The notes beneath the pieces are model-generated. The model made no database searches. It had not been told where the DNA came from and saw only the letters and a list, made by a program, of their open reading frames with translations. The position numbers were made by a program, and so were the translations under genes. From Hirundichthys speculiger (Eukaryota; Chordata; Actinopteri; Beloniformes; Exocoetidae), in NCBI GenBank assembly GCA_018398805.1, contig JAGFBZ010000178.1, forward strand, positions 1,895,001 through 1,959,000: 64,000 nt of DNA, read 5' to 3'. The first letter of the stretch is position 1. Each line of letters starts with the position of its first letter. Positions 34,355 to 43,240 of the stretch are shown here, piece after piece.

Positions 34355-34720
34355 CAGTCATGGAAAAAATTATTAGACCACCATTTTTTCTTCACTTTCT
34401 TGTTCATTTTAATACCTGGTACCACTAAACGTCATCATGTGACTAAAACAGACAAAAAAGAAAACACTGAATGCATAAAAGCAGTGTTTTTGGCAGTACA
34501 GCACCATAGCTATTGATGTAAAAACTTAAGTGATTTAGGTTATAATCAAGAAAACCATGGAAAATGGTAAGATATCAGCTCTTAAATAAAACTCTTATGA
34601 GCAATCTTTGTGGTTATCGTTATGTTTGTCCAAACAAATGTACCTTTAGTTGTACCAGGTATTAAAATGAACAAGAAACTGAAGAAAACAAGGGTGGTCT
34701 AATAATTTTTTCCATGACTG
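34355..34720. mobile_element. Tc1/mariner-type MITE with long TIR
   Basis: The ends begin CAGTCATGGAAAAAATTATT, and the inverted match extends about 80 bases from each end (through CATTTTAATACCTGGTAC) with a few mismatches. A TA dinucleotide lies on both sides (34353-34354 and 34721-34722). The 366-bp element is noncoding and cleanly interrupts the Tc1 relic. Confidence 0.9.
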
Positions 34721-35458
34721 TATGTTTGATTTTGTCCGTAAACTTCTGAACTGAGTGCTGATAAGCCAGATAGTCCCTCTCCTCTATATTCAGGAGAAGG
34801 CAGCATCCGTGGTTCCAAAAAGAAAATCAAACCTCAGATCATCTGACCACGGGACAGTCGAGCCCACTGGCTCGGCCCTTTTTAAATAAGATTTGGCCCA
34901 AAGAAGATGGTGCTTCTGGATAATGTTCACCTTTTGCTTTTTCTCTACATAATAGAGCTTGAAGCAGTGTTTGTGGACGGCTCGGCTAACTTTGTACCGA
35001 GACGGTGAGCTCTGGAAGTTTTCCAGAGTCTATGTGTGAGTTATATTACAGAATCATGCCTGTTTTAACGCAGGGCCGCCTGAGGGCCCCGAGATCACTG
35101 GCATCTGATATTGATTTTGGATCCCCATGTGAGATTCTCTGAATCTTTTGACTGTTGTATGAACTGTGGGTGATAAGATAATCAAAGTCTTTACAATTCT
35201 CTCTGCCTTTAAGATTCTCTTTTTATACCAAATAATGTCACTGACCTGTTGCCAATAAACATAATTAGTTGCAAGATGTTTCTCCAGATGTTTCTTTTTA
35301 AGATCCATTTGCTTTTCTTTTTTTTTCCTTTTAACGAGGAACATTGAACAACTGAGATTTAATGCATTACTGAGGAATCACTGTTAAGTGGAAAAAAAAT
35401 AAGACTTCTGAGAAATAATAAAAAAGAAAAAGAAACCTTTTACTGAACGTTTGGGGTT

Positions 35459-36419
35459 TGGTTTTTTTTTTGTATTTGCTGCTGAAGCGTGTCCTTTTTC
35501 AAACTAGTGGAAAGGAAACATTAAAAATTAAACATATGAAAGTGTTTACTCCATCACACTTTTCTTTGTTCTTTATCAGAGCATATTTACCAAGATTACA
35601 CATCATTTGCTCCACGTAAGCAAAATATTTCATTTAACGTCTAAGTAGTGGGATACAATTCTTAAAAAAAATTAATTTGACACAATAAGTCAAGTTTTTC
35701 TATCTTGCTGTAGGTCACAGCAGGTGGGGCACCTGAGCGCTCGCTAGTCTTGGAGCTCCACCGTGGAGCCAGAGGGCCCCACAGTGGAGCTCCACGACTG
35801 GCCTCGTCTTCTCCAACGCTTCCACAAGCTCTCATCAGCGCCACGTAGTTTGAGCAAGACGAGGCTTCAAAAGCTCTCTGTACAAAGCGATGGGTCACCT
35901 GACCGAATACCTGCCCAGTTACATCTATTTTTATTCTACACATATTTCAGCATTTCACCACATATTCAAACATTAATTTTAAGACTTTTTTTTTTATTTT
36001 AAGCTATTTAAGCACTGAATGCCTTCTGGCATTACATTTAGAAGATGAATTCTGGCATTCACTCGCTCCTGCTCTCTACACTTACTCTAGCACGACGTGC
36101 TTATTTTTCTGCAAAAGAATTGTTAATTCTTCATAGTATTTGCAGATTTGTACTATGCACTGTTCAGTTGTATTTGATAGTATTTATCTTTCTTTATTAT
36201 TATTTTTGAGTGCTTAGTGAGCTCATATATCCTTTTAAAAGGGAGATTTTTAAACTTCTATTAGGAAAAATCTGTTAGTAAAATGTTACACATTCTTGTG
36301 TATTTGCACAGTTACATATTACAACAGTTAACACGTTATCTAGGCTTTGGGCCTCTTTTGACCTCGCTGTTGAGTTTGTAAGGTCGTGATTTCTAAGTTA
36401 AAAAAAATGATGCTAATAA
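35459..36419. other. no gene; may include the body of a truncated hAT element
   Basis: A hAT right end lies at 36542, but no left end with AGCCACCG duplication was found. How much of this stretch belongs to that element is therefore unknown. ORFs at 35662-36002 have no domain. Confidence 0.35.
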
Positions 36420-36542
36420 AACTGTTTGTTCTCCTTTTTCCCCAAATTAGAATCAATAAAAGAATCGATAAAGAATCGAATCGTTAAACAGTATCGATAA
36501 TGGAATCAGAATCTGGAAAAATCTTATCAATTCCCATCCCTA
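36420..36542. mobile_element. hAT right end, partner missing
   Basis: Reading inward from 36542 the sequence is TAGGGATGGGAATTGATAAG, followed by GATTCTGATTCC, TATCGATACTG and ATTCGATTCTT. This is a typical hAT terminus, close in style to the right end at 26402. AGCCACCG at 36543-36550 would be the target duplication, but the left half was not located. Confidence 0.55.
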
Positions 36543-37620
36543 AGCCACCGCTGCTCGTAGAGTAACGATGTTTTCACATTAAAGTCTCCAGTAAGAACAG
36601 AAAAATTTGCTAATTTTGTCATTGCTAGTCACTTTTTTTTTTTAAGAAAGGAGGGCGTCTTAATGCTCATTCAATCAAAATTAACACATTAAAGTCAATT
36701 CTAATCCCAAACCTAGTAGCTAATGTGGGTATCTGGAGAGGTGAAGGTCAGGGTGACTCCTTCCCTCCACTGTCTTCATGTGTGTTTTTCTGGCGACAGT
36801 CACGTCTGCTGTTTTGACTGCGGCTGTCTTTCATGCCGTAGAAATAATACCATCTTCATCATTTTCAGCTGCTCCTCTCAGTGTTGGTGACTCAGCAGCT
36901 AAATTAAACACCAAAACGAACAGTCTCGCTTTGTCATCATTCCTCAGAGGAAAGTGTGGTTTCATTTCCTAGACAGGAACTTTACCAGCAAACAGAAATT
37001 ATTTCATGTCTTTGGTTATTTAGACCCATTTAAAGGCTGTTTTCTCAGCATTATTATTCATTTTTCATGCAGAGAAATCAGTATTTTTATTAACACCTAC
37101 AACAGACTGTTCAGGTTCGGCCTTTGCAAAGACCTGATGAGAATTTTGTTTGACAAAAAAACATGCATGAAAGGGATTTTATCAAACTGTTGACAGTGTT
37201 TTTTTTTTGATTCGTGAGGTGATTTAAAAAATGTTGAAAATCAATTATGTAACAACCTTTAAGTCAAAAATGTCAAAAAAGAAGATCGTAATTTTTTTTT
37301 TTTTTTTTAATGTTTAGCACAGCTCATGTTTGCTCGTGAAGTTCCTAGTTTACGGAGTTAAACACCTCAGACTGTACTGGAAGTGACCGGGCAGCTCCTG
37401 AACATCCCCTGCAGATGCTGCAGATGTTGCTGCTGGTGAGTCACAGAAGAAGTGGATGTTGGATGGATTAAAAGGCGCCAGCCTGTAACTTTCTGAAACA
37501 GTCTCCTGATGGGAAGCACTTTTTTTTTAATTCAACTGGTTCTGTCATTTTTACAACAGAGTTCATTACAACACAAACGCTACTATTACTGGAACGCTGG
37601 AGGTTATTGGATAACAGCAA
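36543..37620. other. no gene recognised
   Basis: T runs lie at about 37199-37209 and 37292-37308. The repeated word GCAGATGCTGCAGATGTTGC lies near 37411. ORFs at 36778-37193 lack a domain. Confidence 0.4.
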
Positions 37621-37881
37621 ATAAACCCGGACAAGAAAAGGGCGTATATAAAAACAGAATGCAATTTTATGCAAATCAAAAAAGCCCATACTTAATTCAC
37701 AATGAAATAAACATATAGAGTGCTTGAACCAATGGAATGTACCGTAAGAAGAAATCAATACAGTAATTATGAATTTAATTGTGGAGATATGACTGAAAAG
37801 AGTTGGAACAAGCTGACGTTTACCAGTATGTAGCAGTTGCTGGAGTCTTTGAGAAAGGAATGTTGTCCCGTCCTCGTCTGA

Positions 37882-38334
37882 TGCAGGACTGGGACTGATC
37901 GACAGGCCAGCTCAGTTCCCGGTGCAGGACTGGGACTGATCGACAGGCCAGCTCAGTTCCCGGTGCAGGACTGGGACTGATCGACAGGCCAGCTCAGTTC
38001 CCGGTGCAGGACTGGGACTGATCGACAGGCCAGCTCAGTTCCCGGTGCAGGACTGGGACTGATCGACAGGCCAGCTCAGTTCCCGGTGCAGGACTGGGAC
38101 TGATCGACAGGCCAGCTCAGTTCCCGGTGCAGGACTGGGACTGATCGACAGGCCAGCTCAGTTCCCGGTGCAGGACTGGGACTGATCGACAGGCCAGCTC
38201 AGTTCCCGGTGCAGGACTGGGACTGATCGACAGGCCAGCTCAGCTCCCGGTGCAGGACTGGGACTGATCGACAGGCCAGCTCAGTTCCCGGTGCAGGACT
38301 GGGACTGATCGACAGGCCAGCTCAGCTCCCGGAC
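37882..38334. repeat. 41-bp minisatellite, 11 copies
   Basis: The word GCAGGACTGGGACTGATCG recurs every 41 bases at 37883, 37924, 37965, 38006, 38047, 38088, 38129, 38170, 38211, 38252 and 38293. Copies are almost identical; copies 9 and 11 carry CAGCTCCC in place of CAGTTCCC. The unit contains ACAGGCCAGCTCAG.TCCCGG, which is Tc1 transposase sequence (reverse complement of the part coding for VRxLxWP). The array is continuous with transposase code on both sides. It therefore arose by local amplification inside the Tc1 element. Confidence 0.95.
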
Positions 38335-38517
38335 TCATCTGCCATGAAGCCATCCTTTTGAAATGGTTGCAGTATTCAGTTCAGCATCATCATGCTGACA
38401 GATGCAATTCCTTCCTTTATCTGGAGGCATCTGTTGCTCTAAAGCCTGTAATAACCTTTCATCACTGATGCTTCCTTTCCAAATAACACTAGCTGCCCTT
38501 TCAATAAGCAATAACAC
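38335..38517 (-). pseudogene. Tc1-like transposase core fossil next to the minisatellite
   Basis: The minus frame reads GSISDERLLQALEQQMPPDK, CICQHDDAELNTATISKGWL and HGR, then a stop. This matches the Tc1 blocks GSINxERYIQxLEQHMLPS and CIFQQDNAKPHTATITTAWL. The usual DNAKPH has become DDAELN but keeps the first Asp. In the same frame after the stop comes VRELSWPVDQSQ, the counterpart of VRVLDWPACSPDLSP, which is the sequence amplified in the array. The N-terminal DNA-binding region is missing here. Confidence 0.75.
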
Positions 38518-38525
38518 CCTGATTA

Positions 38526-39786
38526 GATTCTAGATTCTAGATTCTCTTTATTGTCATTGTCACAAGTACAACGAAAAGTAAGGTGCAGGCCTTCAGTAGA
38601 GTGCACTATAGATAAAAAAAAAAAAAAAATGTAAACAATATAATATATAAAACCGATATAAAAAAACAATATAAAAGCAATATAAAAGCAATATAGAAAA
38701 CAATATACAGACTTACAAAGTCTAGGTAACGGCAGACATATTCAGTAAACATGGTTTACTAATGCGTGGTAAAACGTCAACCGGGAGGTAATTGTGCAAG
38801 TGTGCAGGTGTTTATTACACAGAGGTAGTGCAGTTGTAAATGGAGACAGTGATATAAAATAAATAAAATAAAAAATAAAATAATGCACATTTTTCAGTTG
38901 TGCTCTTAGAACAACTGAACAATGCACATTATTCAGTTGTTCTAAGAGGCATTAATGGCTCTAACAGCTGTTGGGAAAAAACTGTTTTTCAGTCTGTTAG
39001 TCCTGGATTTGATGGCCCTGTACCGTCTGCCTGACGGTAGTGGCTCAAACAGGGAGTGGCCCGGGTGGGATGGGTCCTTGATGATGGTGTTGGCTCTCCT
39101 GAGGCAGTAAGAGCCGTGAAGGTCCTCCAGTGTGGGTAGAGGGCACCCTATGACCTTCTCAGCCGTTCTGGTGACCCTCTGGAGCTTTTTCCTGTTTGCC
39201 ACTGTGCAGCTGGCAAACCACGTGCAGAGGCAGTATGTGAGGATGCTCTCCATGGTGGAGCGGTAAAAAGACACGAGCAGTCTCTGGCTGATGTTATTCT
39301 TCCTGAGAATTCTCAGGAAGTGGAGTCTCTGCTGTGCCTTTTTTACCACCTGTGTGGTGTTCTTGTCCCAGGTCAGTTGCTCCTCTATGTGGACCCCTAG
39401 GAAGCGAAAGTCACTGACCCTTTCCACACAGGTTCCACCAATGAGAATGGGCTGAATGTCCGTTTTGTTTCGCCTGAAGTCTATAATTAGCTCCTTTGTT
39501 TTGGATGTGTTCAGGAGCAGGTTATTTTCTCTACACCACACAGTCAGCTGTTGCACCTCATCACGGTATGCAGACTCGTCACCTCCAGTGATGCAACCTA
39601 CCACTGTGGTGTCATCCGCATACTTAATGAAGGTGTTGCTGGCGTGGATGGGGGTGCAGTCTGAGGTGTAGAGGGTGAAAAGCAGAGGACTCAGCACGCA
39701 GCCTTGAGGGGAGCCGGTGCTAAGTGTGAGCGCTGTGGAGGTGTGGGGGCCAATCCTGACCTTCTGTGGGCGGTCTGACAGGAAGT
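38526..39786 (-). mobile_element. 5'-truncated LINE with open reverse transcriptase
   Basis: The 3' end (lower coordinates) has AATAAAGAGAATCTAGAATC on the minus strand, an ATTCTAG tandem tail repeated about three times. The 5' end is cut inside the RT domain. CCTGATTA flanks the element on both sides (38518-38525 and 39787-39794), read as an 8-bp target duplication in the Tc1 host. The 3' UTR (38526-38941) is AT-rich with a polyadenylation-like signal. The open frame and tail suggest a fairly recent insertion. Confidence 0.88.
38942..39784 (-). CDS. partial LINE reverse transcriptase, C-terminal part
   Basis: The open frame has no start codon of its own because the element is 5'-truncated; the first methionine is at 39697. 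In order it shows DRPQKVRIG, motif B (SPQGCVLSPLLF), the catalytic motif C (YADDTTVVG), motif D (WCRENNLLLNTSKTK), motif E (FRFLGVHI), and the thumb/C-terminal region (KKAQQRLHFLRILRK, RLQRVTRTAEKVIG, DPSHPGHSLFEPLPSGRRYR). The enzyme copies LINE RNA into DNA at the target site. Both catalytic aspartates are kept, but the endonuclease, fingers and motif A are missing, so it cannot act alone. It belongs to the L2/CR1/Rex1 group; the exact clade is uncertain. Confidence 0.85.
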   Translation of the reverse strand, partial: FLSDRPQKVRIGPHTSTALTLSTGSPQGCVLSPLLFTLYTSDCTPIHASNTFIKYADDTTVVGCITGGDESAYRDEVQQLTVWCRENNLLLNTSKTKELIIDFRRNKTDIQPILIGGTCVERVSDFRFLGVHIEEQLTWDKNTTQVVKKAQQRLHFLRILRKNNISQRLLVSFYRSTMESILTYCLCTWFASCTVANRKKLQRVTRTAEKVIGCPLPTLEDLHGSYCLRRANTIIKDPSHPGHSLFEPLPSGRRYRAIKSRTNRLKNSFFPTAVRAINAS

Positions 39787-39931
39787 CCTGATTAACGACT
39801 GATGAACGTTATTCTCCTCAGTGAGAGGAAAATTTATAGTAAGTTTTTTTTGTTTGTTTGTTTGTTTTCTGCAGATTAATGAAAGTCCAAGACACTCTTC
39901 CTCTCTGAGATGCTTGTTTTATACCTAATCA

Positions 39932-40464
39932 TAGTGCTGGACGGTATACCGGTTCATACCGAATACCGAGTATGTACTGTAGCATACACAACATTGGGAA
40001 CGCCCCGCGGTGGAACGTAAGTGCCGCAGAACATTGTTTGACAGGGGACTGTTTTGCAGTTGCACTGGAGGCACAACACGCTACTAGTTTATGGTTAAAC
40101 GGTGATGCTGCAAACAGCGAAAGTCCTGAAGTGGAAGCTCCAGAACGGCAACATGAGACTGAGGACCTTCTTCCTAAACGAGGAGCCGTGTCTGTCGTGT
40201 GGAAGTTGTTTGGATTTAAAAAAGACGACGTCCAACAAACTACAATAATCTGCAAATGTTGCCGAGCTAAAGTTGTAGCCGAGGGAGGCAACAATATTCA
40301 CTCCTCGTGACAGTAAAATAGGTCATTCTAAGCCAATTTACTGCAGCGATTCCTCTCTAAATGATTAGAAAATGTGGTTCACACCCAGTTGTGTCTTCAA
40401 AAAAAAATACGGTGATATACCGTGAAACCGTGATATAAATTTTTGGTCATACCACCCAGCACTA
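39932..40464 (+). mobile_element. hAT element with BED-finger remnant, in Tc1
   Basis: The left end is TAGTGCTGGACGGTATACC. The right end, read inward, is TAGTGCTGGGTGGTATGACC. Exact duplications CCTAATCA lie at 39924-39931 and 40465-40472. Removing it restores a normal Tc1 5' UTR (GCTTGTTTTATACCTAATCA then TATCACTGACC). A short BED-containing frame runs from 39972 to 40310. Confidence 0.92.
39972..40310 (+). pseudogene. hAT transposase N-terminal remnant with BED finger
   Basis: Near the end of this 112-residue frame are SVVWKLFGFKKDD and IICKCCRAKVVAEGGNN. These are the Trp/Phe pair and Cys-x2-Cys of a BED zinc finger; the histidine half is cut by a stop just after it. The upstream residues are not recognised. 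With no catalytic core this is a nonautonomous remnant. Confidence 0.65.
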
Positions 40465-40672
40465 CCTAATCATATCACTGACCTGTTGTCAATTATCCTA
40501 ATTAGTTTCAAGATCTTATTCCCTTAAGATGGTGCATTTCCTCAACTTAAACATTTGATCTGTTTTTATGTTCCATTGTGAATAAAATGCGTTTCTACGA
40601 GAGTTGCAGATCATTACATTCTGTTTTCATTTGCGTTTCACTCGCTACGCCGAGCGTTTTAGAACTCAGGTT

Positions 40673-40798
40673 ACATTTTACTGTGTAGGAACGTAGAGCC
40701 GGACCTTTGCACTTCAGACTTCAGCTTGTTTTCTTCCTTCAGTTTCAGAGACAGTGCGACAGAGGAAGGGTGCCTTTCTGTTATTTTCCTGTCCCTGC

Positions 40799-40860
<62 letters not shown>

Positions 40861-42604
40861 GTCCTGCCCTTGAAAGAGAAAAAGGACAGGCTCAGACAGC
40901 CTGGGAACGGCTAACTACAAGAGGATCGGAGCGGCGCTACATCAAAGGCCGGCCCATTTGCACAGCGGCTTACACACACCCACACATACACAAACATCGG
41001 CTTACATATTTTGGGGGGGTTGCTTTCTCTGAAGTTCATTTGGAATGGCAGAACTATTACCCGTCTTGACAGCATGTGAACTACAAGAGGGGAGAGTTAA
41101 GCTCAAAAACAGTTCTGTTTGGCGAAAAAAGTTGGGATGCTTTGGAACGGGTCCTGCTTTATCAGTCCCCCCCCCCCCCCCGCATCTTTGGACTGAGAGA
41201 GGAAGTCGACAGTTTGCATGTGAAAATATTTCATCCAGAGATGCAACCCAAAAAAAATGTGTTGTGTGAAGTAAATAGCTCTCACACGTTATTTTCCACG
41301 ACTGCTGGTTTAAGTTAGTGGAACAAAATAGAAGGAATCATAAGAAGTTGGATTAGTGGACATCTCCTCCCACGTCCTCTGATCTTTTACTGCAGCTCCA
41401 TGAGAAGGAAGCCGCTTTCCACAGTCATATAGTACACTTAATCTGAAGTGGCAATATTAGAACCCGGAGCCGGTGCCAAAACAAATGCAGCCAGTGCACA
41501 AGTGACTTCTCTCAGTGGTTCCTGATGTACCGTGTCGGAGAAAGCAGAGGGCTGGAGGAGAGTGGAAGCGAGTGTGGGAGGAACGAGCAGATGAACGTGA
41601 GAACAGTGGAGGAGTGTATCATGTGTAGGAGGAACACATGATGGATGCAAGATGTGTGAAGATGAAAGAGTTTAAGGAGTCACATTGAGTTATTGGACGG
41701 AGACGTTGAGCAATGAGATAATAACGGCGGGGCGGAGAGCAAGGGAGCAGAGGTCGCCGTGACCATCCGTCAGGAAGAGGATTCACGCGCAGCTTCGCCT
41801 TGAAGGTCGTGCGCCTCCTGTTTCTGAATTTCACTGAAAAAGTGGCGTTTTGAGGCAAAAAGTGATGCGACGTCAGCCGAGGCTGAGGACAGAGGATGTG
41901 ACGTCGCCGTAACGTTTAGCTGGACTGAAGCACCCCCCCCCCATCCCCGTAGGTTGGTTACAGCTTGTCTTACCACATGCTGGAGCTATTACATGATGTC
42001 ATGGTGGTACAATTTCCCACAAACGACTCCATGTGATGGAGGAAGTGATGTCACAGGCTCCGGCTGCAGATGGCATTTTGATTGACCGAGGAAGATGCTA
42101 TCTAAACTTCCTGTACGTGTTTCTGCACTTCAACAGACGAGTTGGTTGATTTCCACGTCAGTGTTTCTCTTTTAGATCCTTCATTAGCACTTACTTTTTT
42201 TTTTCAACCTTTAAAGCTCCTCTTATGAAAACAATGCATCAAATACTTGCGTGTTTAATACAAAACGTTTCACTCAGAAGCCTCAAGAGAGTCACCCTGT
42301 GAACCAGCAGGTCTTTATGGAGCCTGGGAGTGGCTGCTTTATTTTTTTAGTTTTTGTCACTAATTTGAGAATGCACTAACAAAGTTTCCGTGCTTCTTCA
42401 TTTATGTGAAGAACACAGCGTGAAAAAATGAATGTTGGGAAATACAACGAACTGTTTGAGTGATAAAATGAAAATGAAAGTAAGAAAACTCAATCACGGA
42501 GCATTTTCGTCATGAGAAAATTAACGGTTTTGAGCGCCATCTGTGAAAAAATATTATTAAGAAACAAAAACGCCACCCATTATGTCTTAGAGATGTCAGA
42601 AATG
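40673..42604. other. no gene; CT microsatellite and C runs
   Basis: Besides the CT tract at 40801-40858, there are C runs at 41167-41180 and 41932-41941. ORFs reading LSLSLS come from the CT tract. Nothing else was assigned. Confidence 0.4.
40801..40858. repeat. CT dinucleotide microsatellite, 29 units
   Basis: A perfect uninterrupted CT tract of 58 bases follows CCCTGCAG. It should be length-variable among individuals. Confidence 0.97.
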
Positions 42605-43240
42605 CAACCCCAAATACACAAAAAGTTGGGATGAAATGTAAAATGCAATGCATGACTTGCATTTCTTTGCAGACGGTATGAATCCAAGTCAGTTCCTGTT
42701 TCGTTAAGAGTTGAGACTTGTTGCTGATGACAGTCTCATCTCTGCTGCAGAGCACAGAGCCCCGTTTTCTTCCGAAATGATCTGAAATATTCACTCTTCT
42801 GACCACAACACACAGTGCTGCTGCATGATGGCCCATCTCAGATGCCTCCGGGCCCAGAGACGTCTGGGACCGGAGATCATGGATGTCCTTTGTAGGTTTA
42901 CATCAGGCCCTTTAGGCACCAGGATCCTCCAGGATCCTCTTTTAGAATCCTCCAGATTCTTTGAATAGTTTAACGGTTTTCAAACGGGGGAAAAGTGCAG
43001 ATCCATTCCAATCCAGGACATTGCTTCATCAGTTTCAACGATCGTCTCACGCATTTTGCATCTCTTCATTCGTGTATCTTTTGTTTTTTTCACCTCCTTA
43101 TGGGTTCTTTCTTTGGAATGTGTTTCAGATCCAAAATACAAAAACAAAATTAAGTTCATGAGAAAAAAAAAAGAGATATAAGAAGAAATATTTTGAATTT
43201 ATACTGTTTTTCTTTATATCATCCCAACTTTTCTCGTGTT
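42605..43240 (-). mobile_element. nonautonomous Tc1-like relic
   Basis: The left end CAACCCCAAATACACAAAAA then GTTGGGATG pairs with the right end, which read inward is GAGAAAAGTTGGGATGATAT. Inside, the plus strand shows TCTTCTGACCACAACACAC, CATCTCAGATGCCTCCGGGC and TCCTCCAGATTCTTTGAATA. These are the reverse of Tc1 transposase and its upstream region. No reading frame survives and large parts are deleted. Confidence 0.65.

Larger units (their letters stand above)
33040..35458 (-). mobile_element. Tc1-like element broken by three nested insertions
   Basis: On the plus strand the host reads TTTAGCATTGTCTTGCTGAA (33090), then ATGGGAGCATATGTTGCTCT (33376), then TTTTCAGCATTTACAG (34342). It continues ACTTCTGAACTGAGTGCTGA (34742), ATCTGACCACGGGACAG (34840) and ATGTCACTGACCTGTTGCCA (35235). 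In this order these are the reverse complement of a fish Tc1 transposase gene and 5' UTR. A PIF-like MITE (33131-33355), a hAT (33400-34318) and a TA-flanked MITE (34355-34720) split it. The frame is beyond use. Confidence 0.8.
37621..40672 (-). mobile_element. Tc1-like element with minisatellite, LINE and hAT insertions
   Basis: The 3' end lies at 37621 (ATAAACCCGG, then TAAAAACAGAATGCAATTTT). Next comes C-terminal transposase coding (reverse complement of GAATGTTGTCCCGTCCTCGT), the 41-bp array (37882-38334) and transposase core (38335-38517). A LINE follows (38526-39786), then 5' UTR (CTCTCTGAGATGCTTGTTTT), a hAT (39932-40464), and the 5' end CACTGACCTGTTGTCAATTA to about 40672. The element has internal deletions as well and cannot be active. 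Confidence 0.75.

Noticed and set aside
37882..38334. Regular array considered as CRISPR
   Set aside because: There are no spacers: the 41-bp units are contiguous, and the host is a vertebrate.
40707..41069. ORFs with long SLSLSL runs
   Set aside because: They are translations of the CT dinucleotide tract.
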